64,000 bases of DNA from an uncultured Pelagibacteraceae bacterium (GTDB taxonomy: Bacteria; Pseudomonadota; Alphaproteobacteria; Pelagibacterales; Pelagibacteraceae): positions 46,510-110,509 of the forward strand of contig CACPMF010000002.1 of NCBI GenBank assembly GCA_902634935.1, in the 5' to 3' direction. Every line of letters starts with the position of its first letter. The first letter of the stretch is position 1. Positions 1 to 8,374 of this stretch are shown here, in pieces. A program made the translations under genes and the position numbers. Below the pieces are notes generated by a model that worked only from the letters and a program-made list of their open reading frames with translations, searched no databases and was not told where the DNA came from.

Positions 1-157
1 AGGGTATTACGATAGATATATAGAAAAAGTTGGTAAATTAAAAAAATTTAAGACAGTTGGATTATCGTTTTCTTTTCAAGAAATTAAAAAATTGCCTCTG
101 AACAAATTTGACAAAAAATTAGATTTCATCATAACAGAAAATAAAATCTATTCATGA
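1..157 (+). CDS. 5-formyltetrahydrofolate cyclo-ligase, C-terminal end (partial)
   Basis: Only the last 51 codons are in the window; the gene begins upstream of position 1. The enzyme (MTHFS family) uses ATP to convert 5-formyl-THF to 5,10-methenyl-THF in one-carbon metabolism. The visible tail carries the family's GYYDRYI motif, followed by a VGLSFSFQE-type strand and the terminal LDFIITENKIY segment, which matches the usual C-terminal pattern (Gly-Tyr-Tyr-Asp-Arg, then Thr-Glu near the end). The TGA stop overlaps the ATG of the next gene (ATGA), so the two are probably co-transcribed. The assignment rests on these short C-terminal motifs only. Confidence 0.75.
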   Translation, partial: GYYDRYIEKVGKLKKFKTVGLSFSFQEIKKLPLNKFDKKLDFIITENKIYS

Positions 158-961
158 AAATTTTGTTTCTAGGCGATATAGTTGGTGATGCTGGATGCAT
201 TGCAGTAAAAAAAACATTTAAAAACAATTATAGAAAAAAATAAAATTGATTTTGTAATAGCTAATGGAGAAAATGCAGCTATAGAAGGTGTTGGAATAAC
301 TGAAAATAATGTAAAAGAATTAATTAACTCAGGAGTAGATGTTATCACAACTGGCAATCATGTTTGGGATCAGAAAGAAACTTTTGAATTTATAAAAAAA
401 GAGAAAAGATTATTAAGACCACAAAATTTACTTAATGATGTTCCAGGAAATGGCTATGAAGTTTATAAGTCAAAAAAAGGGTTGAGAGTTGGAGTTTTAA
501 ATTTGATGGGAAATATTTTTATGAAAAAGTGCAAAGATGTATTTGAAGTTACAAAAAATTTTATTGATAATCATAAATTAAAAAAAAATTATGATTTTTT
601 AGTTGTTGATTTTCATGGTGAGATTACCAGTGAAAAAATGGCTATTGGTCATTATCTTGATGGGAATGCAACCATTGTGGTTGGTACACATACACATGTA
701 CCAACAAATGATGCAAGAATATTAGAGAATGGAACAGCCTATTTAACAGACGCCGGAATGTGTGGGGATTATGACTCCGTAATTGGAATGAATAAACAAA
801 ATTCAATAAATAGATTTTTTAAAAGAGACTCACAAAAACATTTTCCAGCAAAAGGAGAAGCAACACTTTGTGGTATGATAGTGGATGCTAACGAGAATAA
901 TGGCTTGGCCAAAAGTGTATCTAGTTTTATATATGGTGGTAAATTAAATAATAATACTTAA
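154..961 (+). pseudogene. YmdB-like metallophosphoesterase (TIGR00282 type), frameshifted
   Basis: Together the two frames give a complete calcineurin-like phosphoesterase of about 268 residues. The first frame begins MKILFLGDIVGDAG at 154 and hits TAA at 241-243. The second frame continues without a break from about position 209 with IDFVIANGENAA, TTGNHVWDQK, DFHGEITSEK and GTHTHVPTNDA, the metal-ligand motifs of the family, and stops at 961. Removing one A from the A8 run at 207-214 restores a continuous protein reading AVKKHLKTIIEKNKIDFVI, which fits the family. The usual activity is 2',3'-cyclic nucleotide phosphodiesterase. It is either a genuine pseudogene, a slippage-expressed gene, or a homopolymer error in the assembly. 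It lies between the folate gene and yebC, four bases from the latter. Confidence 0.8.
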
Positions 962-964
962 ATC

Positions 965-1687
965 ATGGCTGGACACTCTCATTGGGCAGGAATCAAGCAT
1001 AAAAAAGGAAAAGCTGATAAACAAAGATCTAAAATTTTCTCTAAACTTTCTAAAGAAATAACAGTTGCAGCAAAACTAGGAGATAAAAATCCTGATATGA
1101 ATGCTAGATTGCGATCAGCAATCCAATCTGCAAGATCAGCAAATATGCCAAAAGATAATATTGAGAGAGCTATAGATAAATCTAGCATAAGTGAAGACTC
1201 GAACTTTGAAAATCTTCGATATGAAGGTTTTGGTCCAAATAAAACAGCTGTAATAGTTGAAACTTTAACGGATAATAAAAATAGAACAGCTTCAAATATT
1301 AGAACCATTTTTCAAAAAAGTGGCGGTGGACTTGGAACTCAAGGGTCAGCATCACATAACTTTCAACAGTTAGGAGTTATAAAAATAAATAAAGACGAAA
1401 TTGATGATGAAGGTATGCTTGAGCTAGCAATTGAAAGTGGTGCAAATGAGTGTTTTTCCCACGAGAATTTTCATGAAGTACATACTGCTAATACTCAGAT
1501 ATATGAAGTCAAAAATAAATTAGAAAAAAAAATTGAAAACTTTTTGTCTACAGAAATTGAATGGGTCCCACTAAATACAGTAAATTTATCAGGAGAAAAC
1601 AAAGATAACATGATTAAATTTTTAGAAACCTTAGATGATGATGAAGATGTACAAAACATTTTTACAAACGCAAAATTTGAGAATTAA
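965..1687 (+). CDS. yebC: YebC/PmpR-family protein
   Basis: A full-length 240-residue member of the YebC/TACO1 family, which has been described as a DNA-binding regulator and, more recently, as a factor that helps ribosomes through difficult stretches. The N-terminus MAGHSHWAGIKHKKGKAD is the invariant family signature, followed by KIFSKLSKEI and the SANMPKDNIERAI motif near residues 57-69. The C-terminal half has the expected GxLGTQGSxxHNF-type sequence. It lies directly upstream of the ruvC locus, as in most Proteobacteria. The start is fixed by the signature. The function in this organism is not shown by the sequence. Confidence 0.92.
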   Translation: MAGHSHWAGIKHKKGKADKQRSKIFSKLSKEITVAAKLGDKNPDMNARLRSAIQSARSANMPKDNIERAIDKSSISEDSNFENLRYEGFGPNKTAVIVETLTDNKNRTASNIRTIFQKSGGGLGTQGSASHNFQQLGVIKINKDEIDDEGMLELAIESGANECFSHENFHEVHTANTQIYEVKNKLEKKIENFLSTEIEWVPLNTVNLSGENKDNMIKFLETLDDDEDVQNIFTNAKFEN

Positions 1688-1690
1688 TTT

Positions 1691-2170
1691 ATGAATTTGG
1701 TTGGAATAGATCCTGGGATTAGCGGTGCAATATCTATACTAAGAGATGGAAACATTTCTATGGTTGTTGACATGCCAACTATGGCAGAAGGCACAAAGTC
1801 AAAAAAACAAATTAATGCAGCTGAATTAGCAAATATCCTTACTAAAGAAAATATTTCGCATGAGGATAAAGTGATCCTCGAGAGCGTTAGCGCAATGCCA
1901 GGTCAAGGTGTAACAGGCATGTTTAGTTTTGGACAATCATTTGGTGTTATAAAAGGTGTTTGTGCAGCATTAAAATTACCAATAATTTTAGTTAGACCAG
2001 TAAAATGGAAAAAACATTTTAATTTACTTAATTCTGAGAAAGATGCTAGCAGAACTAAAGTGATTGAGACTTACCCATACATATCATCTGAATTATCAAA
2101 AAAAAAAGATGCTAATAAAGCTGATGCAATATTAATTGCTAAATATTATTTTGAAACTTTAGGGAAATAA
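1691..2170 (+). CDS. ruvC: RuvC-like Holliday junction resolvase, phage-type
   Basis: A 159-residue RNase H-fold nuclease predicted to cut four-way DNA junctions. It occupies the usual ruvC position after yebC, but it looks more like the RuvC-like resolvases of bacteriophages than the classical bacterial enzyme. It starts VGIDPGISGAISI (Asp7), has VILES (Glu64), then a PVKWKKHF segment at about 104-110 and the C-terminal acidic motif NKADAILIA (Asp145, with Asp140 nearby). The PxxWK segment followed by KDASR is what I associate with the phage-type branch. The next gene, after 65 bp, is tolQ; ruvA and ruvB are not here. The catalytic acids look intact, so it is probably active. Confidence 0.75.
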   Translation: MNLVGIDPGISGAISILRDGNISMVVDMPTMAEGTKSKKQINAAELANILTKENISHEDKVILESVSAMPGQGVTGMFSFGQSFGVIKGVCAALKLPIILVRPVKWKKHFNLLNSEKDASRTKVIETYPYISSELSKKKDANKADAILIAKYYFETLGK

Positions 2171-2209
2171 TTTAATTCAGAAATATTACAAAATAAAAGC
2201 CAAATTAAT

Positions 2210-2225
2210 GACACAATTGAGTGTG
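2210..2225. promoter_or_regulatory. Small inverted repeat upstream of tolQ
   Basis: The sequence GACACAATTGAGTGTG lies ten bases before the tolQ start codon. Its ACAC and GTGT arms form a short inverted repeat, and a close relative (GACAC-TATATA-GAGTGTC) lies immediately before hflK at 37287-37304. It could be an operator or chance; the arms are only four bases long. Confidence 0.25.
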
Positions 2226-2235
2226 AGAAGAAACA

Positions 2236-2910
2236 ATGGAAACAGATATAGCCTCACAAGCTGTTGGACTTGCAAGTAACACAGACTTTTCTTTAGTTAG
2301 CTTATTTTTAAGAGCAGACATTATAGTAAAATCAGTGATGATAATTTTAGTAGTTTTTTCAATTTATTCTTGGGCTATCATTTTTGATAAAATTAGACTA
2401 TTTAGAAAAATTAATAAAAGTGCAGAGGAATTTGAAGAAAAATTTTGGAAGTCAAAATCTGCAGAAACCTTTTATAATAATTTACCTTCAACCACCAATG
2501 ATCCAATGGCTGAACTATTTAAAAGTTCAATGCAAATGGTGATGAAATCAAGATCAAGATCAAATTTATCCGAAAGATTAGCAGGTGTTTTGGAAGCAAA
2601 TATTGAAAAGCAAATGACTAACGTAGACAAAAATTACACCTTTCTTGCAACAGTGGGATCAACAGCTCCATTTATAGGATTGTTTGGAACTGTATGGGGT
2701 ATTATGAATTCATTTCAATCAATTGCCATTTCAAGAAATACAAGTTTAGCAATTGTTGCTCCAGGTATTGCAGAAGCATTATTCGCAACAGCTTTAGGTT
2801 TGTTGGCAGCAATTCCAGCAGTTATTGCGTACAATAAATTTAACAATGACTCTAAAAAATATTCTCAAAAACTAGAAAACTTTTCAAAGAGATTTATTTC
2901 TATAATTTAG
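2236..2910 (+). CDS. tolQ: Tol-Pal system proton channel protein TolQ
   Basis: A 224-residue inner-membrane protein of the MotA/TolQ/ExbB family, which with TolR forms the proton channel that energises TolA during outer-membrane constriction. Three membrane segments are visible at about residues 30-50, 135-160 and 172-202, with the family's TVGSTAPFIGLFGTVWGI motif and the APGIAEALFATALGLLAAIPA segment. It heads tolQ-tolR-tolA-tolB-pal-cpoB, with two bases to tolR. The thioesterase gene ybgC that often precedes tolQ is absent. There is no strong Shine-Dalgarno sequence, but a GACAC-AATT-GAGTGTG element lies just upstream (2210-2225). Confidence 0.95.
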   Translation: METDIASQAVGLASNTDFSLVSLFLRADIIVKSVMIILVVFSIYSWAIIFDKIRLFRKINKSAEEFEEKFWKSKSAETFYNNLPSTTNDPMAELFKSSMQMVMKSRSRSNLSERLAGVLEANIEKQMTNVDKNYTFLATVGSTAPFIGLFGTVWGIMNSFQSIAISRNTSLAIVAPGIAEALFATALGLLAAIPAVIAYNKFNNDSKKYSQKLENFSKRFISII

Positions 2911-2912
2911 GA

Positions 2913-3329
2913 ATGGCATTTAATTTAAAACGTTCAAAAAAAGAACCAATGAGTGAAATTAATGTAACTCCTTTTGTCGATGTTATGCTCGTGCTGCTTA
3001 TAATTTTTATGGTCACTGCTCCTTTATTAACTGTTGGTGTTCAAGTTGACTTGCCTGAGTCGTCTGCTGATACCTTGCCTGAAGAAACCGAGCCGTTAAC
3101 ATTAACTATTAATTCTAAAGGAGAGATTTTTATCCAAGAAACGAAGGTTGAGTATGAAAAAATAATTGCAAAAATTTTAGCAGTTTCAAATAACAGAACT
3201 GATACAAGAATTTTTGTTAGAGGAGATAAAACCATTAACTACGGTAGAGTACTAGAAATAATGGGTATGCTCTCCGGTTCAGGATTTACCAAAGTAGCCT
3301 TGATATCTGAACCATATAAAGAGAGGTAA
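2913..3329 (+). CDS. tolR: Tol-Pal system protein TolR
   Basis: A 138-residue ExbD/TolR-family protein with a single N-terminal membrane helix (about 18-38) and a periplasmic domain. The motif MSEINVTPFVDVMLVLLIIF contains the conserved proton-pathway Asp at residue 23. It pairs with TolQ to couple the proton motive force to TolA. The length is normal. It sits two bases after tolQ and two bases before tolA, so translation is probably coupled through the operon. Confidence 0.95.
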   Translation: MAFNLKRSKKEPMSEINVTPFVDVMLVLLIIFMVTAPLLTVGVQVDLPESSADTLPEETEPLTLTINSKGEIFIQETKVEYEKIIAKILAVSNNRTDTRIFVRGDKTINYGRVLEIMGMLSGSGFTKVALISEPYKER

Positions 3330-3331
3330 AC

Positions 3332-4303
3332 TTGTATAAAAGTTTATTTTTTTCATCTATCTTTCATACAGTTATAATTGTTCTAAGTATTTTTACATTA
3401 CCTTTTATAGCTAAACAGCCATTGGATATACCTCCGCTTGTTTCAGTCGAGCTCATTCAGATTTCTGATAAAACAAACATACCTTTTGCCCCAAAGGCAA
3501 AAAAAATTATCGAGAAAGTAAAAAAAGATAAAGAAAAATTGGTTTCTGAACAAGCTCCACCAAAAAAAATAAAGAAAGATGAAAAAAAAGAGATTAGTCC
3601 AGAAAAAAACAAGGAAAACATCACAGAGTTGACCTCAAAAAAAACACCTACACCAGAGACAAAAAAAGAGATTGTTAAAAAAGAGAAATTAGATGCAATC
3701 CCACTACCTAATAAAAATAATGAAGAACTCTCAGTTGAGCAGGAAAAAAAACAAAAACCTTCTAAAGATTTAACAGAAGATGAAAATTTAAAAGAGATAA
3801 TTAAACCAAAAAAACCAAAAACAGATGATACGAAAGTGAAACAAGCATCTGAGTTTGAAAAAAAGGAATTATTTGATCCAAATAATATTGCAGCTTTAAT
3901 CGATAAATCTAAAGAGGATATTGGTGAAACAAACAAAATAATGGATAAAATTTCGCAATCTCAAGACGACACTATGGATATATCTTCATTAACATTGAGC
4001 GAAGAAGATGCACTAAAAGCCCAAATTTTTGGTTGTTGGAGTATTCCCTTAGGTTTACCATACAATGAAAATTTGTTAGTTAGAATAAAATTAAAATTAA
4101 AACCAGACGGAACACTTATCAAGTCTGAAATTTTGGATCATGCAAGAATGAATATGCCCGGACAAGGTTTCTATAAAGTGCTAGCCGAAAGTGCTCTTAG
4201 AGCAATTCAATTGTGTCAACCTCTAAAAGTACCTACTAGTGGTTATGAGAGGTGGAAAAATCTTCAACTCAACTTTGATGCTAGAGAAATGCTAGGGGGC
4301 TAA
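3332..4303 (+). CDS. tolA: Cell envelope protein TolA
   Basis: A 323-residue protein with the TolA layout: an N-terminal membrane anchor (about 5-26), a long Lys/Glu-rich helical linker (about 45-200), and a C-terminal globular domain from about residue 220 with two cysteines (FGCWS and QLCQP) like the disulfide of TolA domain III. It spans the periplasm and contacts Pal/TolB. The start is TTG at 3332, two bases after the tolR stop and after an AGAGAGG Shine-Dalgarno-like stretch. The TAA stop overlaps the tolB ATG (TAATG). The low-complexity linker makes its antisense strand look like a long serine/phenylalanine-rich ORF, which is not real. Confidence 0.9.
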   Translation: MYKSLFFSSIFHTVIIVLSIFTLPFIAKQPLDIPPLVSVELIQISDKTNIPFAPKAKKIIEKVKKDKEKLVSEQAPPKKIKKDEKKEISPEKNKENITELTSKKTPTPETKKEIVKKEKLDAIPLPNKNNEELSVEQEKKQKPSKDLTEDENLKEIIKPKKPKTDDTKVKQASEFEKKELFDPNNIAALIDKSKEDIGETNKIMDKISQSQDDTMDISSLTLSEEDALKAQIFGCWSIPLGLPYNENLLVRIKLKLKPDGTLIKSEILDHARMNMPGQGFYKVLAESALRAIQLCQPLKVPTSGYERWKNLQLNFDAREMLGG

Positions 4304-5655
4304 TGAAAAAAATAAAATTAATTTTAAACACAATCTTAATATTATTTGTAAGTATCTCTAAGTCTTACTCACTTGTTGAGGTAGATATAACTCGTGGAAA
4401 TTTAAATCCACTTCCTATTGCTGTCTCACCATTATTTCAAGATAATAATTCTAATACGTTTTTTGAAAAAGAGTTGGAAATAAAAGATATAGGATCAGAA
4501 ATTTCAAAAGTAATTGAAAATAATTTAAAACAATCAGGATTATTTAATCCTTTGAGCAAGGATGCGTTTCTTCAAAAACCTGACATTGCTCATCTTAAAC
4601 CTAGATTTGAGGATTGGGCATTAATTAAATCTCAAGCTTTGATAACTGGAAAAGTAACAGCTGTTAATGAAAAACTCAAAGTTGAGTTTAGATTATGGGA
4701 TGTGCTAGCAGGTAGAGAAATGCTTGCGCTTGCATTCACAACAGTGCCAAGCAATTGGAGAAGAGTAGGTCATATAATTACAGATAAAGTTTATCAAAGA
4801 CTTACTGGGGAAAAAGGATATTTTGATACAAGAATAATTTATGTTTCAGAGGAAGGTCCAAAAATCAAACGAATAAAAAAACTCGCTATAATGGATCAAG
4901 ATGGATTTAATACAAAATATTTAACTCTTGGTAATGAGCTAGTACTCACGCCAAGATTTAATCCTACTAATCAAATGGTAACATACCTCTCGTATTTTAG
5001 AAATTTACCTAGAGTTTATTTATTAGATATTGAGACTGGGATACAAGAAGTTGTAGGTGATTTTCCAGGAATGACATTTGCACCAAGATTCTCACCTGAT
5101 GGAAAAAAAATAATAATGAGTTTTGCCAAAGATGGCAATTCAGATATTTATACCATGGATATTGAAAATAGAATTGTTGAGAAAATTACCAATCATCCAT
5201 CAATAGATACATCCCCTTCTTACTCACCAGATGGTAAATTTATTACATTCAATTCTGATAGAAGTGGGTACCAACAGATTTATGTTATGAAAAGTGACGG
5301 CTCAGATGTAAAAAGAATTTCTTTTGGGAAAGGACTTTATGGTACACCAGTATGGTCTCCGAGAGGAGACTTAATTGCTTTTACCAAACTTCACAAAGGT
5401 AAGTTTTATATTGGAGTTATGCGTGTAGACGGTAAAGGCGAAAGGCTCCTAACAGAAAACTACTATCAAGAAGCACCTTCGTGGGCTCCAAACGGAAGAG
5501 TTCTTATTTTCTATAGAGAGACAAAATCAAATGATAAAGGCGAGGGTTTTTCAGCAAAGCTCTGGTCTATTGACTTAACAGGATACAATGAAAGAATGGT
5601 TGTTACCGAGACAGATGCTTCAGACCCATCTTGGTCATCTTTATTAAGTAATTAG
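4303..5655 (+). CDS. tolB: Tol-Pal periplasmic beta-propeller protein TolB
   Basis: A 450-residue periplasmic protein with a signal peptide (about 1-23), an N-terminal alpha/beta domain, and a six-bladed propeller built from repeats such as [34 protein letters not shown] and [12 protein letters not shown]. TolB binds Pal and competes with peptidoglycan for it. The start ATG overlaps the tolA stop. Its length matches the family. The operon may pause here: 96 bp separate it from pal, which has its own strong ribosome binding site. Confidence 0.95.
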   Translation: MKKIKLILNTILILFVSISKSYSLVEVDITRGNLNPLPIAVSPLFQDNNSNTFFEKELEIKDIGSEISKVIENNLKQSGLFNPLSKDAFLQKPDIAHLKPRFEDWALIKSQALITGKVTAVNEKLKVEFRLWDVLAGREMLALAFTTVPSNWRRVGHIITDKVYQRLTGEKGYFDTRIIYVSEEGPKIKRIKKLAIMDQDGFNTKYLTLGNELVLTPRFNPTNQMVTYLSYFRNLPRVYLLDIETGIQEVVGDFPGMTFAPRFSPDGKKIIMSFAKDGNSDIYTMDIENRIVEKITNHPSIDTSPSYSPDGKFITFNSDRSGYQQIYVMKSDGSDVKRISFGKGLYGTPVWSPRGDLIAFTKLHKGKFYIGVMRVDGKGERLLTENYYQEAPSWAPNGRVLIFYRETKSNDKGEGFSAKLWSIDLTGYNERMVVTETDASDPSWSSLLSN

Positions 5656-5751
5656 TCCAAATTTTTTAAAAAAAACACAAATAATGTTGATTTTTAGACT
5701 TGAAAGATCTAATTAGTTGTGAAAAAGTTCTAAAAAAATTAAGGAGCATTA

Positions 5752-6237
5752 ATGAATTTAAGCAAAATCCTAAAAAATACTTTTCTAGTAATTTTATTAA
5801 GTATGGTTGTTTCTGCTTGTGCAACTAAAAAAACAGCAATAATAGATTCTCAAATTCAAGGGGATGTTTATACAGGGACAGATACAGTTGAGTATTTAGC
5901 TAAAGGTGTTCCAGATAGAGTATTCTTTGCTACAAACGAGTCTATACTCACGACAATGTCTAGAGACACATTAAGAAAACAAGCAGCATGGTTAAGAGAT
6001 AATCCAAGCGTGAATGTAGTTTTAGAGGGACATGCGGATGAAAGAGGAACAAGAGAATACAATTTAGCATTGGGTGAAAGAAGAGCTAACGCAGCAAAAG
6101 ACTACTTAATGACTTACGGAGTTTCGGCAGATAGAATATCAGTGATTAGTTACGGTAAAGAAAGACCTGTTGACTCAGGATCAAATCCTCTTTCTTGGTC
6201 TAAGAATAGAAGAGCAGTTACTGTAAAAGCTAATTAA
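5752..6237 (+). CDS. pal: Peptidoglycan-associated lipoprotein Pal
   Basis: A 161-residue outer-membrane lipoprotein. The N-terminus is a lipoprotein signal ending in a VVSAC lipobox (Cys23), followed by an OmpA-like peptidoglycan-binding domain with the motifs FATNESIL, EGHADERGTREYN and LGERRANAAKDYL. It anchors the outer membrane to the cell wall and is released by TolB. A strong Shine-Dalgarno AAGGAG lies at 5741-5746. A rho-independent terminator follows the gene, which suggests that pal ends one transcription unit and that high, separate expression is likely. Confidence 0.96.
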   Translation: MNLSKILKNTFLVILLSMVVSACATKKTAIIDSQIQGDVYTGTDTVEYLAKGVPDRVFFATNESILTTMSRDTLRKQAAWLRDNPSVNVVLEGHADERGTREYNLALGERRANAAKDYLMTYGVSADRISVISYGKERPVDSGSNPLSWSKNRRAVTVKAN

Positions 6238-6254
6238 TAAATAAAAAAAGTTTT

Positions 6255-6290
6255 TAAAAAAAGACCCCTTTAATATGGGGTCTTTTTTTT
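6255..6290 (+). terminator. Rho-independent terminator after pal
   Basis: A stem AAAAAGACCCC / GGGGTCTTTTT with an 8-base loop is followed by a T run. It is the clearest intrinsic terminator in the window. Its T run covers the TTG at 6289, so that codon is not a plausible start for cpoB. Confidence 0.9.
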
Positions 6291-6318
6291 GCCATTTTTA
6301 TACTTAAAGTTTTGTTAT

Positions 6319-7308
6319 ATGTTAAATATCAAAAAAAACAGTTGTTCTTTAATTATTTTTTTTTATTTACTTTCCCCAACAAGCTTGACTGCAGACACAT
6401 CAGAAATAAAAGAAATGTTGCAATTAATTCAAAAAGATTTGAGGACATTAGAGAGAGCGGTTTATTCAGAGTCTTTTTCTCAATCCTCAAATTCGAATTC
6501 AAATAATTCAGTTAAAGAAACTGAAGATGTACTCACAAGACATTTGTTAAAATTATCTGAAATAGAAAAACAGTTTCAACAATTAACAAATAAGTATGAA
6601 GAAATTAATTTTAAAATTGATAAATTAAATTCTAGATTATCAAAAGTTCAAGCGGATAATCAACTAAGGTTTCAACAGCTAGAGACTGATAATCTAGGAT
6701 TTGATAGTAATTCTTTAACTAAGCTTCCTACAGACACTACCGCTGATAAAGAAAAAATTTTACCAGGTTCTAGTCAACCTCAAGATTTAGGAACAGTTTC
6801 TTATAAAGATATGACAAATGAAAGTGAAAGCCAATCTATTCAATCAATAGATGCAACAAAAACTGTTGTTACTGAAACTTTTCAAACAGAAGAAAAAATT
6901 TTACCAGAAGGTACGCCAGAAAATCAATATGAGTTTGCAACTAGTTTTCTAAAAGTTGGAGACTACAATATGGCAGAAAGAGCATTTAGAGAATTTGTTG
7001 ATACTAATCCTAAACATAAATTATCTGGAAATGCCCAGTATTGGTACGCTGAAACTTTTAGGATTAGACAACTTTATACGGATGCAGCATCTGCATATTT
7101 AGAAGGTTATCAAAAATATCCTAAAAGTGAAAAAGCACCTATCAATCTATTAAAACTCGGAGTATCATTAGTACAAATTGGAGAAAAAGATCAAGGTTGT
7201 CTTATGATTTCTGGTGTAAAGAAACAATATCCAGAAGCAACTCAATCTGTACTTCAAAAAGCAAAGTATGAAGAAAAAAAATTCGAGTGTAAACCGAACA
7301 ATTCATAA
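6319..7308 (+). CDS. cpoB: Cell division coordinator CpoB / YbgF-type TPR protein
   Basis: About 329 residues from the ATG at 6319: a signal peptide (1-25, ending SLTADT), a coiled-coil region (about 25-120), a Ser/Thr/Gln-rich linker, and a C-terminal TPR domain from about residue 195 (ENQYEFATSFLKVGDYNMAERAF, ending with QGCLMISGVKKQYP). CpoB works with Tol-Pal to coordinate peptidoglycan synthesis and outer-membrane constriction. A longer reading from TTG 6289 lies within the pal terminator and is rejected. The 3' end overlaps tilS by 41 bp. Confidence 0.85.
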   Translation: MLNIKKNSCSLIIFFYLLSPTSLTADTSEIKEMLQLIQKDLRTLERAVYSESFSQSSNSNSNNSVKETEDVLTRHLLKLSEIEKQFQQLTNKYEEINFKIDKLNSRLSKVQADNQLRFQQLETDNLGFDSNSLTKLPTDTTADKEKILPGSSQPQDLGTVSYKDMTNESESQSIQSIDATKTVVTETFQTEEKILPEGTPENQYEFATSFLKVGDYNMAERAFREFVDTNPKHKLSGNAQYWYAETFRIRQLYTDAASAYLEGYQKYPKSEKAPINLLKLGVSLVQIGEKDQGCLMISGVKKQYPEATQSVLQKAKYEEKKFECKPNNS

Positions 7309-8308
7309 TTTTTATTTATCCAAACTTAAAAACCCGAAAATAAAAAAACTTTATTCGAGGTTTAAAAGAATAATTTCAAAAGATACTGATAAAAATTATT
7401 GTGTTGCTATTTCTGGTGGTCCAGACAGTATGGCATTGGCTTTTTTAACGAAATGTGTGTCTATAGAGAAGGGCACAAGTAATATTTATTTTCACATCGA
7501 TCATAACTTAAGAAAAGAGTCAAAAAAAGAGGCTTTATTTATTAAAAAAATTCTAAAAAAATTTGATGTTAATTTAAATATTTTAAGATGGGTCAAAAAT
7601 TACAAACTTAAAAATATACAAGAGCAAGCTCGATTAAAGAGATACGAACTATTATTTAAAAAATGTAAGAATTATAAATTAAATAAAATTTTAACAGCTC
7701 ATCACAAAGAAGATTTGTATGAAAATTTTTTTATAAGATTGCTTCGTGGATCGGGTTTAAATGGGCTTGTATCCTTCAAAAAAAAATACTCAAAATTAAA
7801 AATAAATGAAAAAATTTTGATTTTTAGACCACTTTTGAATTTTTCTAAAAATGAGTTAATATATATCTCTGAAAATACATTTGGTAATTATATCCAAGAT
7901 CCATCAAATTTTGATAATAAGTATTTAAGAGTTTACGTTAGAAATATTTTAAATAATTTTAAATTTAATAAAAAAAACAAAAATTTTGACACATCTTTAT
8001 CAAATCTTCATAAGAGCAATAAAGCTCTTGAGCATTATATACAAAAAAATATTGATCAAAATGTTATAAAAAATAAAGAAAAAGTAATTGTAAATAAAAA
8101 TTTTTTTTCAGAGCCTGATGAAGTAGTATTTAGATCACTAAATATTGTTTTAAATTCATTTTCTAACAAAGCAAAACTATCCAGAGGTAGCAAAATAATG
8201 AGCTTAATAAAAAATTTCAAAAATTCGAATAATACTTATAAAACAACATTATCAGGGTGTATTTTTAAAAAAGTCAGCAATACAATGATTATTTCAAGAG
8301 AAATTTAG
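7268..8308 (+). CDS. tilS: tRNA(Ile)-lysidine synthetase TilS
   Basis: A 346-residue N-type ATP pyrophosphatase that converts C34 of the CAU-anticodon tRNA-Ile to lysidine, so that AUA is read as Ile. The PP-loop SGGPDSMAL is at residues 49-57, followed by HIDHNLRKESKKEA and LTAHHKEDLYENFFIRLLRG. The C-terminal domain is shorter than that of E. coli TilS, as in many small genomes. The start at 7268 lies within cpoB (41-bp overlap); no other in-frame ATG precedes the PP-loop, though an alternative start codon nearer 7308 cannot be excluded. The ftsH neighbour fits the common tilS-ftsH order. Confidence 0.9.
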   Translation: MKKKNSSVNRTIHNFYLSKLKNPKIKKLYSRFKRIISKDTDKNYCVAISGGPDSMALAFLTKCVSIEKGTSNIYFHIDHNLRKESKKEALFIKKILKKFDVNLNILRWVKNYKLKNIQEQARLKRYELLFKKCKNYKLNKILTAHHKEDLYENFFIRLLRGSGLNGLVSFKKKYSKLKINEKILIFRPLLNFSKNELIYISENTFGNYIQDPSNFDNKYLRVYVRNILNNFKFNKKNKNFDTSLSNLHKSNKALEHYIQKNIDQNVIKNKEKVIVNKNFFSEPDEVVFRSLNIVLNSFSNKAKLSRGSKIMSLIKNFKNSNNTYKTTLSGCIFKKVSNTMIISREI

Positions 8309-8333
8309 TTATTTTACACAATATATGTACAAA

Positions 8334-8367
8334 TTGACACTTGTTTATTCTTCAATAATTCTTACTT
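8334..8367 (+). promoter_or_regulatory. Candidate ftsH promoter, possibly heat-shock type
   Basis: Two overlapping readings exist. TTGACA (8334-8339) with a 16-base gap to TAATTC (8356-8361) is a housekeeping-type promoter. CTTG (8340-8343) with a 17-base gap to CTTACTT (8361-8367) resembles the alphaproteobacterial sigma-32 consensus (CTTG, then C-Y-T-A-T-N-T) with one mismatch. In either case transcription would begin within a few bases of the ftsH ATG at 8375, and there is no Shine-Dalgarno sequence. Confidence 0.45.
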
Positions 8368-8374
8368 TATCACC

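Noticed and set aside
1691..2170. Prophage remnant suggested by the phage-type RuvC
   Set aside because: No other phage gene, integrase or att repeat is nearby and the gene sits in conserved synteny, so at most the single gene was replaced.
3457..3936. A 159-codon antisense frame in tolA, rich in Ser and Phe
   Set aside because: It is the reverse of the Lys/Glu-rich linker, since AAA/GAA codons read TTT/TTC on the other strand. No independent evidence.
6289..6318. Extended cpoB start at TTG 6289
   Set aside because: The codon is part of the T run of the pal terminator. ATG 6319 begins a good signal peptide.
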